A stretch of DNA of 6,182 nucleotides from the NCBI GenBank assembly GCA_026991065.1, contig JALXCG010000381.1:1-6182 (forward strand), written 5' to 3'. Within the stretch, counting starts at the first letter, position 1, and every line of letters starts with the position of its first letter. This document shows positions 1 through 6,061 of the stretch, piece after piece. This stretch comes from JALXCG01 sp026991065 [NCBI: Gemmatimonadota bacterium] (GTDB lineage: Bacteria > GCA-2686955). The position numbers and the translations under genes were made by a program. The notes beneath the pieces were generated by a model. It made no database searches. It was not told the DNA's origin and saw only the letters and a program-made list of their open reading frames with translations.

Positions 1-910
1 GCACACCCGCCGGGGCAAGCGCCAGGGTCACGGCGCCAAGGGAGCGCGGCAGGCGTGCGGTCAAGGTGACGATCACCATGGCCACGAAACCGATGTGGAG
101 CCCCGAGAGAGCCAGAATGTGCGCCAGTCCGGCCGCCCGCATCTCTTGGGTGAAGCGCGGATCAAGCCCGCTGCGGTCGGCCAGGAGCAGGGCTCGAAAC
201 AGGCCACTTGCGTCAGCGGTCCGCAACAACGCCGAGGAAACCCACGCTCGGGCGGCAAGACCGGCGGGCGGGGCGTGGGGGCGAGAGCAGATAGAATCAT
301 CAATGCTCCGCACGCGCAGCGAGCCGGGCCGATGGCGCGCGGCAACGCGGGCCGCGGCCCCCACCGGTCGCAGCCCACGTTCCAGATAGCGCAGCCGCCC
401 CGGCGGACGGTAGACCCCGGTCACGCGCAGCAACGACCCCGGCGGCGGCAGGCACAGGCCGGAACCGGCCCGCAAACGAAGCCGCAGGCCGGTGTGCGCG
501 TCAACCCCTTCGGCCCGCTCGCCACCGCCACCGGTAATCCAGACACAAACGCTGCGCCGGGCGGGTTCCGGCAACGCCGCCGGGCCAGCTTCCCAAGCCG
601 GCGAATGCACCACACCGGCCGCCAATGCCAAGAACGGGGCCCAGAAGATGCGGAGTGCGCGCCCCCCTTTTTGGAGCAGACGACAGCGGCGCAAACCACG
701 GCAGACGACGAGCACCAGCGCCACCAGACTCAACCCCGCAACCAACATGAGTCCGCGCCGGGAGCCGCTTTGCACCCCAATGGTGCTTGCAGCAATCGCC
801 CAAAGGCGCCCTGGAGCGAGCAGCGCTCCGCGGACCCCCACGCCTTGCCAGGAAAGTAGATACCCCGCGTAGACCCACGCGGCAACACGCAATGCCGGCC
901 AGTTACCCAT
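1..910 (-). CDS. comEC: ComEC/Rec2 family DNA-uptake channel protein, N-terminal part (gene continues beyond left edge)
   Basis: This is the first 303 codons of a polytopic inner-membrane protein of the ComEC/Rec2 family, which carries single-stranded DNA across the cytoplasmic membrane during natural transformation. The decisive stretch is residues 258-275, which includes AGLAHILALSGLHIGF, the family hallmark at the start of the Competence (PF03772) domain. Before it lie hydrophobic segments at about 8-24, 53-70 and 87-101. A non-membrane stretch at about 119-205 fits the DUF4131/OB-fold region, with LLRVTGVYRPPGRLRYLERG in the expected place. I chose the ATG at 910. The frame is open back to a stop at 974-976, and a TTG at 928 lies right after a GGAG, so the start is uncertain by a few codons. 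The C-terminal channel and any metallo-beta-lactamase domain lie outside the window. It is probably co-transcribed with the small membrane protein gene 88 bp upstream. Function in actual competence is inferred from the family only. Confidence 0.9.
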   Translation of the reverse strand, partial: MGNWPALRVAAWVYAGYLLSWQGVGVRGALLAPGRLWAIAASTIGVQSGSRRGLMLVAGLSLVALVLVVCRGLRRCRLLQKGGRALRIFWAPFLALAAGVVHSPAWEAGPAALPEPARRSVCVWITGGGGERAEGVDAHTGLRLRLRAGSGLCLPPPGSLLRVTGVYRPPGRLRYLERGLRPVGAAARVAARHRPGSLRVRSIDDSICSRPHAPPAGLAARAWVSSALLRTADASGLFRALLLADRSGLDPRFTQEMRAAGLAHILALSGLHIGFVAMVIVTLTARLPRSLGAVTLALAPAGV

Positions 911-998
911 GCCGGCGCCAGCGTGCAATCTCCGTGCCGCCGTTTGCCGCTGCAACAGCCGGCACTTTCCGCCTCACCGCCCACCGGCGGCGGTCAAA

Positions 999-1301
999 TC
1001 ATGCAGGTTTCCCGCTCAAGGTTTCACCCTCGCGGTCCCTGTCATGCTGGTGATCGGTTCCAATCCCGTCACTCATTGCTCGCCGCTTGCGGCGCAAGGG
1101 GACGATCGACGCGCGTGCCATCACCGCCTCGGCATCCCGCTTCCAGGCGACCAACTCGGGAGGAACGCTCGGCTCCGACGGAGGGGTTCGCAGCCCGGTG
1201 ATGATCAGGAAGAAGAGCCGCATGAACGGCACCAAGGCAAGAACCAGCAGAGGGTAGAAGACCAGATCGAGCAGGGGTGTAATCGTTTCATTGGAAATCA
1301 T
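999..1301 (-). CDS. Small single-helix membrane protein of unknown function
   Basis: I do not recognise this family. The 100-residue product has one strongly hydrophobic segment at about residues 10-37 (LLDLVFYPLLVLALVPFMRLFFLIITGL). A proline-rich linker (39-48) follows, then a basic tail with a run of arginine and lysine at 70-74 and a polar, acidic C-terminus. This fits a short membrane protein with a cytoplasmic tail. The reading frame extends to a TTG at 1343, but the ATG at 1301 puts the hydrophobic segment near the N-terminus and gives a sensible protein, so I prefer it. Only a weak GAG lies 8 bases before that ATG. It reads in the same direction as comEC, 88 bp upstream of it, and is divergent from pyrE. 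The hydrophobic-then-charged pattern on the minus strand is more protein-like than the overlapping plus-strand frame. A role linked to ComEC is only a guess. Confidence 0.6.
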   Translation of the reverse strand: MISNETITPLLDLVFYPLLVLALVPFMRLFFLIITGLRTPPSEPSVPPELVAWKRDAEAVMARASIVPLRRKRRAMSDGIGTDHQHDRDREGETLSGKPA

Positions 1302-1330
1302 GGCGCACTCGTTTGGTGGGTCTGCAGTAG

Positions 1331-1345
1331 AATTGCCGCGCAATT
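1331..1345. repeat. 15-bp perfect inverted repeat, possible operator ahead of pyrE
   Basis: The two arms AATTGC and GCAATT are separated by three bases (CGC). The repeat ends three bases before a TATGAT hexamer, so it would lie in the promoter spacer, where a dimeric repressor often binds. No regulator gene is visible nearby. A 6-bp-arm repeat can occur by chance. Confidence 0.35.
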
Positions 1346-1353
1346 GCTATGAT
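1345..1353 (+). promoter_or_regulatory. Candidate extended -10 promoter element for pyrE
   Basis: TGCTATGAT matches an extended -10 (TGn followed by a TATAAT-like hexamer, one mismatch) and lies 84 bp before the pyrE start. No good -35 is found at 17 bp; the hexamer there is CAGTAG. Extended -10 promoters can work without one. The predicted leader would be about 75-80 nt. I see no attenuator hairpin with a T-run in it. Confidence 0.35.
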
Positions 1354-1437
1354 CGACCGACATGACCACTTCTTGATGATCATGCGGCGACGCTGCCTCG
1401 CCCTTCAGCTACCACCCCATTCCTCCTGGACCTCCCC

Positions 1438-1998
1438 GTGCGTGATGCTCTGAAGAAACTCCTGATCGAACGCTCGGTCTCACGTGGCGACTTCGTTCTC
1501 GCCAGCGGTCGCCGCAGCGACTACTACGTCGACTGCCGGCGAACCACCTTTCACCCCAAAGGGGCCTGGCTCATCGGCCGACTCATGGAGGCGGAGATCC
1601 ACAATGCCCTGATCCGGCCTCACCAGCCGATCCACGCCATCGGCGGCCTCACTCTGGGGGCCGATCCGGTCGCCCTGGCGATCGCGATTGCTTCCCACGA
1701 GATGGACCGTCCGGAGCATCCGCCCCTGCGCGCTTTCACCGTGCGCAAGGAGGCCAAAGTACACGGGCGAGGCAATCGAATCGAAGGCAGCTTCGAGCCA
1801 GGTGACCGCGTGCTGGTTATCGAAGATGTTGTAACCACCGGTTCCTCCGCGCTCAGCGCGGTCACGGCACTGCGCGAGGCGGGCGCGGTGATCGCCGGTG
1901 TCATGGCGCTGGTCGATCGCAACGAAGGCGGACGTGAAGCGATCGAGGCGGCAGGCTTGTCGCTGAACGCCCTTTTTCGCATCGGTGAGTTGCTCTAG
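1438..1998 (+). CDS. pyrE: Orotate phosphoribosyltransferase
   Basis: The enzyme joins orotate to PRPP to give orotidine 5'-monophosphate, the fifth step of de novo pyrimidine synthesis in the cytoplasm. Its 186 residues are slightly short of the usual 190-215. The N-terminal block has the family pattern GDFVLASGRRSDYYVDCR (18-34). Next come GGLTLGADPVA (69-79) and the flexible catalytic loop RKEAKVHG (103-110), with the lysines and histidine that contact PRPP. The PRPP-binding motif VLVIEDVVTTGSS (125-137) contains the paired acidic residues E129 and D130, and VDRNEGG (159-165) follows. The start is GTG at 1438: it puts the first residue where the family normally begins, and no ATG lies in frame upstream. 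No strong SD precedes it. It stands alone on the plus strand, divergent from the small membrane protein gene. It converges on the carbamoyltransferase with 5 bp between the stops and no terminator in that gap. Confidence 0.95.
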   Translation: MRDALKKLLIERSVSRGDFVLASGRRSDYYVDCRRTTFHPKGAWLIGRLMEAEIHNALIRPHQPIHAIGGLTLGADPVALAIAIASHEMDRPEHPPLRAFTVRKEAKVHGRGNRIEGSFEPGDRVLVIEDVVTTGSSALSAVTALREAGAVIAGVMALVDRNEGGREAIEAAGLSLNALFRIGELL

Positions 1999-2003
1999 GA
2001 GGC

Positions 2004-3740
2004 CTAATCGAGTTCGAACTCCCGCCGCCAATCCCCCTGCTCGGTCAATGCGGGCTGCGCCTCCTTCTCCAGCACAAACGGACCAATGCACAGACGCTCC
2101 ATGTGGGTGCGCATGAAGCAGCGGTAAGCCTCTTCCGGAGTACAGACGATCGGCTCACCGCGAACGTTGAAGCTCGTATTGACGACCAACGGGCAACCGG
2201 TGCGCCGCTCGAATTCGGCAATGAGATCGTAGTAGAGCGGGTTGTCCTCGCGCGCCACAGTCTGGATGCGGGCAGAGCCGTCAACATGCGTCACCGCGGG
2301 AATCGTACGGCGGTCCTTGCGCACCGGCGCGACCAGAAGCATGTGCGGGCTCGGCCCCTCCAGTTCGAACCAGTCGGCGCAGCGCTCCTCAAGCACCGAG
2401 GGCGCAAAGGGGCGGAACCCTTCGCGGAATTTGATCGCCAGATTGATCTTCCGCTGCATTTCGGGATTGCGCGCATCGCCAAGGATGGAACGGTTCCCCA
2501 GAGCGCGCGGCCCGAACTCCATGCGCCCCTGAAACCATCCCACCACTTTCCCCGCCTCGATCCACGCTGCGGTGGTCGCGATCAACTCGGCGCGATCCAG
2601 TCGCCGATAATTCGCCCCGAATTGCCGCAAAACCCGCTCGATCTCCGCATCGTCGAACCCCGGCCCCCAGTAGGGCACGCGCAACGCGGCGGCGCGAGGC
2701 TCTCCAAGCAGGGTGTTCCAGATGTAGTAGGCAACCCCCACCGCGCCTCCCGCATCTCCCGCGGCCGGCTGGATGAAGATCCGAGAAAAAGGCGATTCAC
2801 GCAGAATCCGACCGTTGGCAACACAGTTCAGCGCCACTCCCCCCGCCAGGCAGAGATTGTCGAGACCGGTTTCCCGATGCAGATACGCCACAAGCTTGAG
2901 CATGACTTCTTCGGTGACCCGCTGTATCGACGCAGCCACATCTTTGTGGAACTGCTCCAACTCCGACTCCGGCTGCCGCCGCGACTGGCCGAAGAGCTGC
3001 TCAAAGCGCCGGCCGGTCATCCGCAAGTTCCAGTCGAACTCGAAGAAATCCATGTTGAGGGCGAAACTGCCATCGTCGTGAACATCAATGACCTGGCGGA
3101 CCTTGTCCACATAGCGCGGCTGCCCATAGGGCGCCAACCCCATCACTTTGTATTCGGCGCTGTTGACCTTAAAGCCCAAATAGTAGGTAAAAGCCGAATA
3201 GAGCAGCCCGAGACTGTGCGGAAAATCGATCTGGCGCAGCATCTCGACCCGGGTTCCACGGCCTCGGCCAAGGGTCGTCGTGGCCCATTCGCCAACCCCA
3301 TCCACCGTCAGCACCGCGGCCTCATCAAAAGGAGAGAGAAGAAAGGATGAGCAAGCGTGGCTCATGTGGTGCTCGGCGAACAGCACATTCCGTTTCCAGC
3401 CCAACTCCCGCCGGATCTCGCGAGGAATCCACAACTTCTGCTTCAACCAGATCGGCATCGCCTTCTGGAAGGAGAGAAGGCCGCGGGGAAAGGCGTCGAT
3501 GTAGGTGGTGAGGATGCGCTCGAATTTCAGCAGCGGTTTATCATAGAACCCCACGGCATCGATCTGGTCTGCTTCGATTCCGGCCTCTTCGAGCACGTAG
3601 GCCAAAGCATGACGCGGGAAAGAAGGGTCCGCTTTCTTGCGCGTGAAGCGCTCCTCGGACGCCGCCGCCACAATCTCGCCGTCCCGCAGAAGGCAGGCGG
3701 CGGCATCGTGGTAGTAGCAAGAGAGACCTAGGACAAACAT
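2004..3740 (-). CDS. NodU/CmcH/TobZ-family O-carbamoyltransferase
   Basis: This family moves the carbamoyl group of carbamoyl phosphate, through a carbamoyl-adenylate made with ATP, onto a hydroxyl of a sugar, antibiotic or other small molecule. The 578-residue length is typical. The N-terminal ASKHA/TsaD-like domain (about 1-345) starts LGLSCYYHDAAACLL and carries AEHHMSHA (123-129), VDGVGEW (146-152), AGGVALNCVANGRI (299-312) and PAAGDAGGAVG (325-335). H124, H128, D147 and D329 match the metal-binding residues of TobZ in type and order. The C-terminal domain (about 355-560) has GRMEFGPRALGNRSIL (405-420), FRPFAPSVL (442-450) and NTSFNVRGEPIVCTPEEA (521-538). All core motifs are intact, so it should be active. 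The SD AAGGG (3746-3750) overlaps the stop of the SxtJ-like gene, with 9 bp between the genes, which suggests translational coupling. The acceptor is unknown, and no glycosyltransferase or biosynthetic gene is present to reveal it. Confidence 0.93.
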   Translation of the reverse strand: MFVLGLSCYYHDAAACLLRDGEIVAAASEERFTRKKADPSFPRHALAYVLEEAGIEADQIDAVGFYDKPLLKFERILTTYIDAFPRGLLSFQKAMPIWLKQKLWIPREIRRELGWKRNVLFAEHHMSHACSSFLLSPFDEAAVLTVDGVGEWATTTLGRGRGTRVEMLRQIDFPHSLGLLYSAFTYYLGFKVNSAEYKVMGLAPYGQPRYVDKVRQVIDVHDDGSFALNMDFFEFDWNLRMTGRRFEQLFGQSRRQPESELEQFHKDVAASIQRVTEEVMLKLVAYLHRETGLDNLCLAGGVALNCVANGRILRESPFSRIFIQPAAGDAGGAVGVAYYIWNTLLGEPRAAALRVPYWGPGFDDAEIERVLRQFGANYRRLDRAELIATTAAWIEAGKVVGWFQGRMEFGPRALGNRSILGDARNPEMQRKINLAIKFREGFRPFAPSVLEERCADWFELEGPSPHMLLVAPVRKDRRTIPAVTHVDGSARIQTVAREDNPLYYDLIAEFERRTGCPLVVNTSFNVRGEPIVCTPEEAYRCFMRTHMERLCIGPFVLEKEAQPALTEQGDWRREFELD

Positions 3741-3749
3741 TCACGCCCT

Positions 3750-4115
3750 TCAGAACTGGCGACGGGCATTGACTGTCGGATTCTCTATCCGCGCAACGCT
3801 GTGCCAGCGACTCTGCGGAAGAGTGAAAGCCCGGCGCCGCAGCACATCCCGCCGTGTGACCTTCCACCAAAGGGCGACCGGAGTGATCGCCACGACATAG
3901 CCGCAGGCCAACACAACCGCAGTGACCACTCGCGCCAGGGCGCGAACCAGCGCATGCGCTGCGGCCTGGAGGCGCTCCACAAGTATCCGCAACGGCGCGG
4001 GCAACCACCGCTTTACCAAGGAGAGCACCCCCATGGTCAAGCCGATCGTCAGGGCGATCGCCAATCGGGGATGCGCATGCGGCAGCCCACCCAGCCATTC
4101 GCTCCATTCAGTCAC
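3750..4115 (-). CDS. SxtJ-like small membrane protein
   Basis: The product is 121 residues long, with two hydrophobic segments at about 17-34 and 62-84. The second leads into GYVVAITPVALWWKVTRRDV (72-91), then a basic stretch and an aromatic patch around QSRWHSV (101-107). This resembles the ending of SxtJ-family proteins, where an 'itPigll.r..grD.L' pattern precedes a short 'sYW' tail. I made the match from memory, not by search. Such proteins are known as neighbours of NodU-type carbamoyltransferases, and their exact job is not established; anchoring the enzyme at the membrane is one possibility. The start is GTG at 4115, chosen because GGAGGGG (4118-4124) lies just ahead. The frame runs on to 4313, but that extension overlaps metK and looks like its shadow. 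The gene lies 34 bp after metK and 9 bp before the carbamoyltransferase gene. Confidence 0.7.
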   Translation of the reverse strand: MTEWSEWLGGLPHAHPRLAIALTIGLTMGVLSLVKRWLPAPLRILVERLQAAAHALVRALARVVTAVVLACGYVVAITPVALWWKVTRRDVLRRRAFTLPQSRWHSVARIENPTVNARRQF

Positions 4116-4117
4116 TG

Positions 4118-4124
4118 CCCCTCC
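4118..4124 (-). promoter_or_regulatory. Shine-Dalgarno site fixing the GTG start of the SxtJ-like gene
   Basis: GGAGGGG lies two bases before the GTG at 4115, or four bases when counted from the GGAGG core. It is the only strong ribosome binding site in the metK to SxtJ-like gap. It supports the internal GTG over the longer frame that overlaps metK. Confidence 0.6.
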
Positions 4125-4149
4125 GTCGCGACGGGCCCAACGAACGCTT

Positions 4150-5304
4150 TCAGCTGTGCAACCTTGCAGCAGCGGCGCGCACCAACTCGGCGGTCTCGGC
4201 GGTCTCCTCCCAGGGGAATTGCTCCCGCCCAAAATGCCCAAACGCGGCGGTCTGTTGATAGATCGGGCGCCGCAACCCAAGGCGCTCGATGATGCCTCGT
4301 GGAGTGAGATCAAAAACCTCGCGCACGAGACGCACCAAATGGGCGTCGTCCCGTTTTCCCGTGCCGAAACTGTCGATCCGGATCGACACCGGCTCGGCTA
4401 CGCCGATGGCATAGGCCAACTGCACCTCGGCACGATCGGCCAACCCGGCGGCGACCAGGTTCTTGGCCACGTGGCGGGCGGCATAAGTCGCCGAACGATC
4501 CACCTTCGTCGGATCCTTGCCGGAGAAGGCTCCGCCACCGTGGCGTCCGGAACCGCCGTACGTATCCACAATGATCTTCCGCCCGGTCAGACCGCAGTCG
4601 GCGTGCGGACCACCTTCGACAAACCGACCGGTCGGGTTGATGTGCATGGTGATGTCACTCACCTGACCGAGTTCAGAGGGCAATACCGGCTTGATCACAT
4701 GCTCGACGATCTCCCGTCGGAGCACATCGATGTCAACATCGGCAGAGTGCTGCGATGACACAACGATCGTGTCCACCCGCTGCGGTTGATCCCCTTTGTA
4801 CTCCACCGAGACCTGCGTCTTTCCGTCTGGGCGCAGATAGGAGAGTTCTCCGCTGCGGCGGACTTGCGAGAGCCGCATGCCCAGCCGATGCGCGAGTGAG
4901 ATCGGCAACGGCATCAGTTCGGGCGTTTCGCGGGTTGCATAGCCGAACATGAGCCCTTGATCACCCGCGCCGTCACGATCCACCCCCATGGCGATGTCCG
5001 GCGATTGCTCGTCGATCGCCGTGAGGACAGCGCAGGTGTCCGCATCGAACCCCCCGGCCGTGGCATTGTAGCCGATGTCGCGCAGCGTGTTGCGCACGAC
5101 CGATGGAATATCGACATAAGCTTCGGTGGTGATCTCGCCGGCCACCATCACCATGCCGGTCGTAACCATCGTCTCACAGGCCACGCGGCTCTGTGGATCC
5201 TCGGCCAACATTGCATCCAGCACGCCGTCGGATATCTGGTCCGCGACCTTGTCGGGATGCCCCTCGGTGACGGATTCGGAAGTAAAAAGATAGGTATTGG
5301 GCAT
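4150..5304 (-). CDS. metK: S-adenosylmethionine synthetase (methionine adenosyltransferase)
   Basis: MetK makes S-adenosylmethionine from methionine and ATP in the cytoplasm, releasing phosphate and pyrophosphate. The 384-residue length is normal for the bacterial enzyme. All landmarks are present: [20 protein letters not shown] (7-26) with catalytic H16; the first signature [12 protein letters not shown] (112-123); [20 protein letters not shown] (221-240); the second signature GGGAFSGKD (256-264); and [20 protein letters not shown] (269-288). The C-terminus has SFGTGK and FGHFGRE. The ATG at 5304 is preferred over a TTG one codon upstream, because GGAG (5313-5316) lies 8 bases before it and the protein then starts [11 protein letters not shown]. 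It follows the HD-protein gene after 104 bp and precedes the SxtJ-like gene by 34 bp. It is therefore the apparent head of a three-gene unit with the carbamoylation genes, or part of a longer one. Confidence 0.98.
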   Translation of the reverse strand: MPNTYLFTSESVTEGHPDKVADQISDGVLDAMLAEDPQSRVACETMVTTGMVMVAGEITTEAYVDIPSVVRNTLRDIGYNATAGGFDADTCAVLTAIDEQSPDIAMGVDRDGAGDQGLMFGYATRETPELMPLPISLAHRLGMRLSQVRRSGELSYLRPDGKTQVSVEYKGDQPQRVDTIVVSSQHSADVDIDVLRREIVEHVIKPVLPSELGQVSDITMHINPTGRFVEGGPHADCGLTGRKIIVDTYGGSGRHGGGAFSGKDPTKVDRSATYAARHVAKNLVAAGLADRAEVQLAYAIGVAEPVSIRIDSFGTGKRDDAHLVRLVREVFDLTPRGIIERLGLRRPIYQQTAAFGHFGREQFPWEETAETAELVRAAAARLHS

Positions 5305-5408
5305 CAAACGGGCTCCACACTACCCGGACTCTCTCCGGGAAAGAACAGCGTGCGCATCGCCGGCGCAACCGTGTTTCGGCGCAGGTGCAACACAAGCTTG
5401 GGACAATA
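5305..5408 (-). promoter_or_regulatory. metK leader region, unassigned
   Basis: This 104-bp gap between the HD-protein gene and metK is the longest non-coding stretch in the minus-strand run. It contains the metK SD (5313-5316) and a GC-rich hairpin just ahead of it. Upstream lie GTGTT and AACAC arms that could pair across about 13 bases. I found no clear promoter hexamers. I also see no match to the SAM-I, SAM-II or SAH riboswitch cores as I remember them. A methionine- or SAM-responsive leader is possible for metK but not shown here. Confidence 0.35.
5323..5339 (-). repeat. GC-rich hairpin 6 bases upstream of the metK SD
   Basis: On the minus strand the sequence reads CCCGGA, GAGAG, TCCGGG: a perfect 6-bp stem with a 5-base loop. 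No T-run follows, so it is not a standard intrinsic terminator. It is close enough to the SD to affect ribosome loading, or it may mark an RNA processing site. Confidence 0.5.
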
Positions 5409-6032
5409 TCATTGAGGATCCTGCAAAGCAAACCCGCCAGGGTTGCCGCCGCGGTCGGATTCGCCCTGTAAACCGATGGCGGTGGCGATTTCGCGCATTC
5501 CGGCAATCACCTCACGGACCAGTTCCTCAATCTCCATTCCGAGCCGTTCGGCCCCCGCGGCGATCAACTTGCGATCCACACCGGCGGCAAAACGGGCATT
5601 CTTCCACTTCTTCATGACCGATTTCACGGTTGTATCATGAATGCTCCTGCTCGGCCGCACCAACGCAGTCGCGGCGACCAACCCGGTGAGTTCGTCCACC
5701 GCGTAAAGAACGCACTCCATGTCGCTCTCCGGCTCGATTGATGTGCAAACTCCCCAGCCGTGCGAGAGCACGGCGCGAATCACCTGCTCGGGGTAATCGT
5801 GAGCCCGAAGAATGCGCTCGGTTTGACGGCAGTGTTCATCCGGAAACTGCTCAAAATCGAGATCGTGCAGCAGCCCGACCAGCCCCCACAAATCTTCGTC
5901 GGCGCCGCGCTGACGAGCGAAACGGCGCATCACCCCCTCCACCGCCAGGGCGTGGCGCCGGGGAATTTCACCCTGATTGTATTCACACAGTAGTTGCCAC
6001 GCTTCGGCGCGACTCGGAATCTCCGTTGACAT
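5409..6032 (-). CDS. HDIG-type HD-domain phosphohydrolase family protein
   Basis: This is a 207-residue cytoplasmic protein of the HD superfamily, metal-dependent phosphohydrolases, most like the compact stand-alone HDIG group. The visible metal-site residues are H27 (in RRHALAVEGVMRRFA), the H56-D57 pair in GLVGLLHDLDFEQFP, H67, H91 (in VLSHGWG) and D113 (in YAVDELTGLVAA). A conserved tail follows, with ALVRPSRSIHDTTVKSVMKK (123-142), FAAGVDR (148-154) and a helical C-terminus. The substrate of this group is not established. The ATG at 6032 is preferred because GGGGAGG (6041-6047) is 8 bases away; the GTG one codon upstream is also possible. It lies 29 bp after the end of the preceding gene and 104 bp before metK. 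Gene order does not prove a link to SAM metabolism. The last 18 or so residues are glycine- and polar-rich and look disordered. Confidence 0.88.
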   Translation of the reverse strand: MSTEIPSRAEAWQLLCEYNQGEIPRRHALAVEGVMRRFARQRGADEDLWGLVGLLHDLDFEQFPDEHCRQTERILRAHDYPEQVIRAVLSHGWGVCTSIEPESDMECVLYAVDELTGLVAATALVRPSRSIHDTTVKSVMKKWKNARFAAGVDRKLIAAGAERLGMEIEELVREVIAGMREIATAIGLQGESDRGGNPGGFALQDPQ

Positions 6033-6040
6033 CACTTGCG

Positions 6041-6047
6041 CCTCCCC
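6041..6047 (-). promoter_or_regulatory. Shine-Dalgarno site of the HD-domain gene
   Basis: GGGGAGG is a near-perfect ribosome binding site. It stands 8 bases before the ATG at 6032 and 5 bases before the GTG at 6035. It therefore supports a start here but does not decide between the two codons. Confidence 0.6.
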
Positions 6048-6061
6048 GCGCCGGCGGCCTC

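Noticed and set aside
95-859. A 254-codon open frame on the plus strand
   Set aside because: It is antisense to comEC, and its low-complexity arginine/glutamine/proline composition lacks any domain, while the minus strand carries clear ComEC motifs.
909-1352. A 147-codon plus-strand frame opposite the small membrane protein
   Set aside because: It has cysteine-, histidine- and arginine-rich composition without hydrophobic core or motif. The minus-strand frame shows a coherent transmembrane segment and fits the operon direction.
2010-2021. Perfect 12-bp palindrome GAGTTCGAACTC
   Set aside because: It lies in the last codons of the carbamoyltransferase gene (Glu-Phe-Glu-Leu). It has no loop to form a useful hairpin and no T-run, so coincidence from codon choice is the best explanation.
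1480-2091. A 203-codon minus-strand frame opposite pyrE
   Set aside because: It overlaps pyrE and the end of the carbamoyltransferase gene and has no recognisable domain. PyrE motifs on the plus strand are decisive.
2103-3350. A 415-codon open frame on the plus strand
   Set aside because: It lies wholly antisense to the carbamoyltransferase, whose motifs are intact from end to end. The translation is arginine-, histidine- and proline-rich with no recognisable domain, as expected of a shadow frame in GC-rich DNA.
4116-4313. N-terminal extension of the SxtJ-like protein into metK
   Set aside because: The extra 66 residues overlap conserved metK coding sequence in another frame. A strong SD stands just before the internal GTG at 4115.
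5323-5339. Reading the metK leader hairpin as an intrinsic terminator for the HD-protein gene
   Set aside because: The stem is only 6 bp, and on the minus strand it is followed by TAGTGTGGAG rather than a T-run.
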